A DNA stretch of 64,000 bases from Phenylobacterium sp. (GTDB taxonomy: Bacteria; Pseudomonadota; Alphaproteobacteria; Caulobacterales; Caulobacteraceae). The stretch is from NCBI RefSeq assembly GCF_030651185.1, contig NZ_JAUSCJ010000041.1, positions 219,075 to 283,074 of the forward strand. The letters are read 5' to 3'. Below are positions 61,255 to 64,000 of this stretch, piece by piece. Both the position numbers and the translations under genes were made by a program. Numbering within the stretch: position 1 is the first letter of the stretch; each line of letters starts with the position of its first letter. The notes beneath the pieces were generated by a model. The model had not been told where the DNA came from and made no database searches. It saw only the letters and a list, made by a program, of their open reading frames with translations.

Positions 61255-62175
61255 GTGATCGAAGTCTGGGGCGGCGGGGTCAACACCTGGGAATGCGATG
61301 AGATGGGGCACCTGAACGTCCGGTTCTGGGTGGCCAAGTCCTTCGAGGGCGTCGCCGGACTGGCCGCGCAGCTGGGTATGCCGCGCGCCTTCACCACCGG
61401 GGCCGAATCCACCCTGGTGGTCCGCGAACAGCACATCCGCTTCCTGCGCGAGGCGCGCGCGGGAGCCGGCCTGATCATGACCGGCGGTGTTGTGGAGATG
61501 GGCGAAACCGACGCCCGCCTGCTGCTGGTGATCCGACACCTGTCGGGGGAACCCGCCGCCAGCTTCCAGGTGGTGGTCTCCCACGTCACCAGCACCGATC
61601 TGCGCCCCTTCCCCTGGCCGGCCCGTATCCGTGAGGCGGCGGACGCCTTGAAGGTCGAGATCCCGGCCTTCGCCGCGGCGCGCGGCCTCGACCTGTCGCC
61701 CGTGGTTCCCATGGCCAGCCACGCCAAGGCCCTGGAGCTGGACCTCACCCGCATCGGCATGGGGGTTATCCAGCCGGCGGAGTGCGACGTGTTCGGGCGC
61801 ATGCGAGGCGAGATGTTCATCGGCCGAGTGTCGGACGGCGTGAACCGGCTGTTCGGCGAGACCCGGCCCGGCCCGGAGCCCGTCGCCGGCGAGGCGCCCC
61901 GGAACATCGGCGGCGCGGTCCTGGAATATCGGGTGCTGCACCTGGACTGGCCGCGGGCCGGCGACTCCATCGAACTGCGCTCAGGCTTCGCCGGGGTCGC
62001 GGCGCGCACCCGCCGGGTGATGCACTGGATGGTGGATCCCGTCAGCGGCCGGGCCTGGGCTAGCGCCGAGGCCGTGGTGATCAGCTTCGACCTCGACGCC
62101 CGCAAGGTCGTCGACATTCCGCCGGCCGCCCAGGAGATCTACCGGGCCCAGCTCACCCCGGGCCTAGGGCTTTGA
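61255..62175 (+). CDS. Double-hotdog acyl-CoA/ACP thioesterase family protein
   Basis: The 306-residue protein (GTG start) has two hotdog domains. The first has WECDEMGHLNVRFWVAKS (about 12-29), with the Asp-Asn-type catalytic pattern of 4-hydroxybenzoyl-CoA thioesterase-like enzymes; the second begins AECDVFGRMRGEMFIGRVSDG (about 178-198). It would hydrolyse acyl thioesters. It is in the cytoplasm. The stop region overlaps the convergent hydrolase gene by 12 bp. Confidence 0.85.
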   Translation: MIEVWGGGVNTWECDEMGHLNVRFWVAKSFEGVAGLAAQLGMPRAFTTGAESTLVVREQHIRFLREARAGAGLIMTGGVVEMGETDARLLLVIRHLSGEPAASFQVVVSHVTSTDLRPFPWPARIREAADALKVEIPAFAAARGLDLSPVVPMASHAKALELDLTRIGMGVIQPAECDVFGRMRGEMFIGRVSDGVNRLFGETRPGPEPVAGEAPRNIGGAVLEYRVLHLDWPRAGDSIELRSGFAGVAARTRRVMHWMVDPVSGRAWASAEAVVISFDLDARKVVDIPPAAQEIYRAQLTPGLGL

Positions 62176-63054
62176 CGCCGCGGCCCGGAGCGCCGCCGCC
62201 ACCACGTCGGGCCGTTCCATGGGCAGGAAGTGGGTCGTGCCGGGCACGGTCTCCAGGGTGATCCGGCCCGAGGCGGTCAGTTGCGCCTCATGCCCCTCCA
62301 CGCGGCAGGTAGAGCCATTCCCGGCGCGGAAAATGGTGATCGGGGCCTTGGACCGGGCGAAGGCGTCCCAGGTGTCGTGGGCCTGGGATGTGAAGTTCGA
62401 GGCCTCCCATTCCGGAGCGCAGGTCAGCTCCACCTCACCGTCGGGCCGCGCGCGGAAACCGTCGGCGACGTAGTCGGCCAGCATCGCCGGCGTCCAACTC
62501 TTGAAGGCGCCGCGACCGGTATAGGCCTCGATCACGGCCTGATGGCTGGGGAAGACCGCGCGGCGGCGCAGGGCGCCCTGCACCAGGGGCGACTCAATGG
62601 GCTCTCCGCCCTTGTTGGCGGCGATCGCCTCAGGCGAGAGCACCACGGGATCGAACATCACCAGGCTCTTTACCCGCCCCGGCGCCTCGGCGCTCGCCAG
62701 GATGCTGGCGGTGCCCCCCATGGAATGTCCGCCCAGCACCACGTTCTTGAGGTCAAGCGCCTCCAGCAGCGCCAACAGGTCGTCACGCAGTCCGTACCAG
62801 GACGTGCGGCCCTCGAGCTCAGGCTTCAAGCCCGAACGGCCGTGCCCGCGCTGATCGATGGCCAGGATGTGGAAGTCGGCGGCCAGGGGCTCAAGGATGC
62901 TGGCATAGGCCCGCGCGTTGAAGCCATTGGCGTGCGTGAAGACGATGTCGACAGGCCGTTCGACCGGCCCGAACTCCAGCGCCGACATCTCCCCGCCCCG
63001 GCTGGGCAGGTTGATCCGCACCGCGCTAGGCTCGCGCGTGACCGCAACATCCAT
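62164..63054 (-). CDS. Alpha/beta hydrolase
   Basis: The 296-residue protein has the alpha/beta-hydrolase core: VFTHANGFNARAY for the oxyanion region, DQRGHGRS, the nucleophile elbow GHSMGGTAS, an acid in the cap region and a catalytic His in VPGTTHFLPME near the end. It is a cytosolic esterase or lactonase-like enzyme of unknown substrate. The ATG is preceded by GGAGGAGAG at good spacing; a further in-frame ATG 24 bp upstream falls within that purine run and is rejected. Confidence 0.9.
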   Translation of the reverse strand: MDVAVTREPSAVRINLPSRGGEMSALEFGPVERPVDIVFTHANGFNARAYASILEPLAADFHILAIDQRGHGRSGLKPELEGRTSWYGLRDDLLALLEALDLKNVVLGGHSMGGTASILASAEAPGRVKSLVMFDPVVLSPEAIAANKGGEPIESPLVQGALRRRAVFPSHQAVIEAYTGRGAFKSWTPAMLADYVADGFRARPDGEVELTCAPEWEASNFTSQAHDTWDAFARSKAPITIFRAGNGSTCRVEGHEAQLTASGRITLETVPGTTHFLPMERPDVVAAALRAAASKP

Positions 63055-63201
63055 GGGAACTCTCCTCCGAAGCTCCATATAGCCGTTGAATCGGGGCTCG
63101 CCACACAGAAGGCTTCACGCGGGCCGTGATCGCCAAATCGGGGAATTTCAAGGTGTTGAGGGGTCTGGGGCGAAAAGTGATCACGAGAGCGTGAATTAAA
63201 C

Positions 63202-63232
63202 CCTTGCCCTCGCCGCGAACCACGGCATATTC
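63202..63232 (+). promoter_or_regulatory. Promoter of the first Ala-rich lipoprotein gene
   Basis: CCTTGCCCTCGCCGCGAACC then ACGGCATATTC: TTGCCC as -35 and ATATTC as -10 with 17-bp spacing. The same 31-bp block recurs before the second lipoprotein gene with 28 of 31 identities, and both lie 75-76 bp before their start codons. Confidence 0.65.
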
Positions 63233-63307
63233 GTTCCTTGCGCTTGCGACGTTCCCATCCGGGGGCGAGTCGGGCGCTTCTTCACCTCCGTTTCCTAGGG
63301 GACCAGC

Positions 63308-63607
63308 ATGACCTCCGAACTCCTTCGCAAGCTCCTCGTCGCCGGCGCCGCCGTCGCCGCCATCTCCGTCGCCGCCTGCGGCAAGCCCGCTGAAAAGGCC
63401 GACGCCGCCGCTGCTGAAGCGACCGACGCCGCCGCCACCGCGACCGACGCCGCCGCCACCGCGACCGACGCCGCCGCCGCCTCGACCGACGCCGCCGCCA
63501 TGGCCGCTGCTCCGGCCGACGCCGCTGCCGCCGCTGCCGCCGCTGCTCCGGCCGCCGCTGAAGCTGCTGCTCCGGCCGCTGCCGCCGCCGAAGCCGCCAA
63601 GCACTAA
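63308..63607 (+). CDS. Small Ala-rich lipoprotein with heptad repeats
   Basis: The 99-residue protein has a lipoprotein signal (LLVAGAAVAAISVAAC, Cys24) and then almost only Ala with regular Thr/Asp/Glu/Ser: repeated ATDAAAT heptads (about 38-65) followed by APADAAAA and AEAAAPAA, ending AEAAKH. This favours a long alanine-zipper coiled coil, as in Lpp/OprI-type lipoproteins that brace the outer membrane. A Lys next to the C-terminus resembles the murein-linked Lys of Lpp, but the final residue is His. It has its own promoter and terminator and a second copy follows. The function is inference. Confidence 0.82.
   Translation: MTSELLRKLLVAGAAVAAISVAACGKPAEKADAAAAEATDAAATATDAAATATDAAAASTDAAAMAAAPADAAAAAAAAAPAAAEAAAPAAAAAEAAKH
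63419..63502 (+). repeat. Four 21-bp tandem repeats encoding heptads
   Basis: Unit GCGACCGACGCCGCCGCCACC occurs at 63419, 63440, 63461 (one change) and 63482 (several changes). Each codes for one seven-residue repeat ATDAAAT. Such DNA is prone to slip and change copy number, so the coiled-coil length may vary between strains. Confidence 0.8.
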
Positions 63608-63631
63608 GCTTCGAGCGAACAAGCGTTCTAA

Positions 63632-63667
63632 GAAGGGTCGTCCTCCAGGGCGGCCCTTTTCTTTTCG
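63632..63667 (+). terminator. Rho-independent terminator after the first lipoprotein gene
   Basis: AAGGGTCGTCCT pairs with AGGGCGGCCCTT (two G-T pairs) around a tiny loop and is followed by TTTTCTTTTC. This is a strong terminator that insulates the first gene from the second. Confidence 0.85.
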
Positions 63668-63693
63668 CCTGATCAAGTTGAGGTGAAGCTCAG

Positions 63694-63724
63694 CCTTGCC
63701 CTCACCGCGAACCCAGGCATATTC
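63694..63724 (+). promoter_or_regulatory. Promoter of the second Ala-rich lipoprotein gene
   Basis: CCTTGCCCTCACCGCGAACC then CAGGCATATTC, a near copy of the block at 63202, in the same place relative to the gene start. Confidence 0.65.
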
Positions 63725-63798
63725 CCCCTGTTGGGGCCTTCCCGAAGGGGGGCGCCTCTTTTGGGTGCTTTCAACCATCAAATCTAAGGATCTGGGAC

Positions 63799-64000
63799 AT
63801 GACCTCCACCATTCTCCGCAAGCTGCTCGTCGCCTCCGTCGCCGTCGCCGCCCTCTCGGCCGCCGCCTGCTCCAAGCCCGCCGAAAAGGCCGCTGAAGCC
63901 CCGGCCGCCGCCGAATCGGCCGCCACCGCCGCCGACGCCGCCGCCACCGCGACCGACGCCGCCGCCACCGCTGCCGACGCCGCTGCTGACGCCGCCGCCG
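63799..64000 (+). CDS. Second Ala-rich lipoprotein, paralogue (partial at the right edge)
   Basis: The frame begins MTSTILRKLLVASVAVAALS and has a lipobox AAAC with Cys24, then KPAEKAAEAPAAAE and heptads of the type ATAADAAATATDAAAT. It matches the previous gene closely in signal, start and repeats and is cut by the window edge after 67 residues. Together with the shared promoter it marks a tandem duplication of about 490 bp. Confidence 0.85.
   Translation, partial: MTSTILRKLLVASVAVAALSAAACSKPAEKAAEAPAAAESAATAADAAATATDAAATAADAAADAAA

Noticed and set aside
63295..63600. Ala-rich minus-strand frame opposite the first lipoprotein
   Set aside because: It is a mirror effect of GCC/GGC codons; the plus strand has signal peptide, promoter and terminator.
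1..64000. tRNA, rRNA, CRISPR arrays, insertion sequences, integrases and phage genes
   Set aside because: I looked for cloverleaf T-loop patterns, regular spaced repeats and transposase or integrase motifs and found none that hold up.

Overview
The window is high-GC chromosomal DNA of an alphaproteobacterium, most probably a member of the Caulobacteraceae (Caulobacter/Phenylobacterium type). The pointers are a DUF2312 protein matching GapR, a lone NtrC-type regulator nearby that fits TacA, a DUF1013/TrcR cell-cycle regulator, a long-form ribosomal protein L36, a MotA stator, and palindromic intergenic repeats of the kind seen in this family. I see no rRNA, tRNA, CRISPR array, insertion sequence, integrase or phage gene. 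Genes are densely packed and most neighbours are separated by a few bases or share 4-bp start/stop overlaps.

Layout. 0-11.5 kb: the end of a TonB-dependent receptor and its PepSY partner, a GH3 beta-glucosidase divergent from a TetR regulator, an acyl-CoA dehydrogenase, a protein with two winged-helix units, a PAP2 phosphatase, an M3 oligopeptidase and a GFA protein. 11.5-17.9 kb: a PQQ/haem alcohol dehydrogenase, the TacA-type activator, a three-gene unit of gapR plus a small unknown plus a GIY-YIG-like protein, a broken folE start, a HAD phosphatase and rpmJ. 17.9-28.7 kb: a P450-rubredoxin pair divergent from a TetR gene across a perfect palindrome, a lytic transglycosylase, an MFS carrier, motA, purEK, a diguanylate cyclase, ubiX with small neighbours, and trcR with a strong hairpin just upstream of its start. 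28.7-32.2 kb: a 637-bp divergent gap with an AT-rich core, then a somewhat less GC-rich stretch with an alpha/beta hydrolase and a GNAT protein. 32.2-40.4 kb: an acyl-CoA synthetase/flavin reductase/RibB operon, a second acyl-CoA dehydrogenase, a beta-lactamase-fold hydrolase and a MATE pump.

40.5-50.2 kb: rmlB-rmlD-rmlA for dTDP-rhamnose precursors (no rmlC here), an amino-acid permease, a DUF885 peptidase, a TetR gene, an LpxH-like phosphoesterase, and an unusual single reading frame joining a truncated TetR DNA-binding domain to a GT4 glycosyltransferase. 50.2-55.4 kb: a phosphate-starvation block on the minus strand (phnC-phnD-phnE, porin, pstS) with a 22-bp-phased array of Pho-box-like sites before the porin. 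55.7-58.1 kb: a type III PLP decarboxylase followed by a deoxyhypusine-synthase-like enzyme, a polyamine pair. 58.2-64 kb: a periplasmic acid phosphatase, a molybdopterin oxidoreductase with its cytochrome b, a double-hotdog thioesterase, a hydrolase, and a tandem duplication of a promoter plus Ala-rich lipoprotein gene that runs off the right edge.

The strongest candidates for something undescribed are the TetR-GT4 fusion, the phased Pho-box array, the duplicated Ala-rich lipoprotein unit, and the folE fragment that runs into a palindromic repeat. All assignments come from reading the sequence and from family knowledge; no database search was run.
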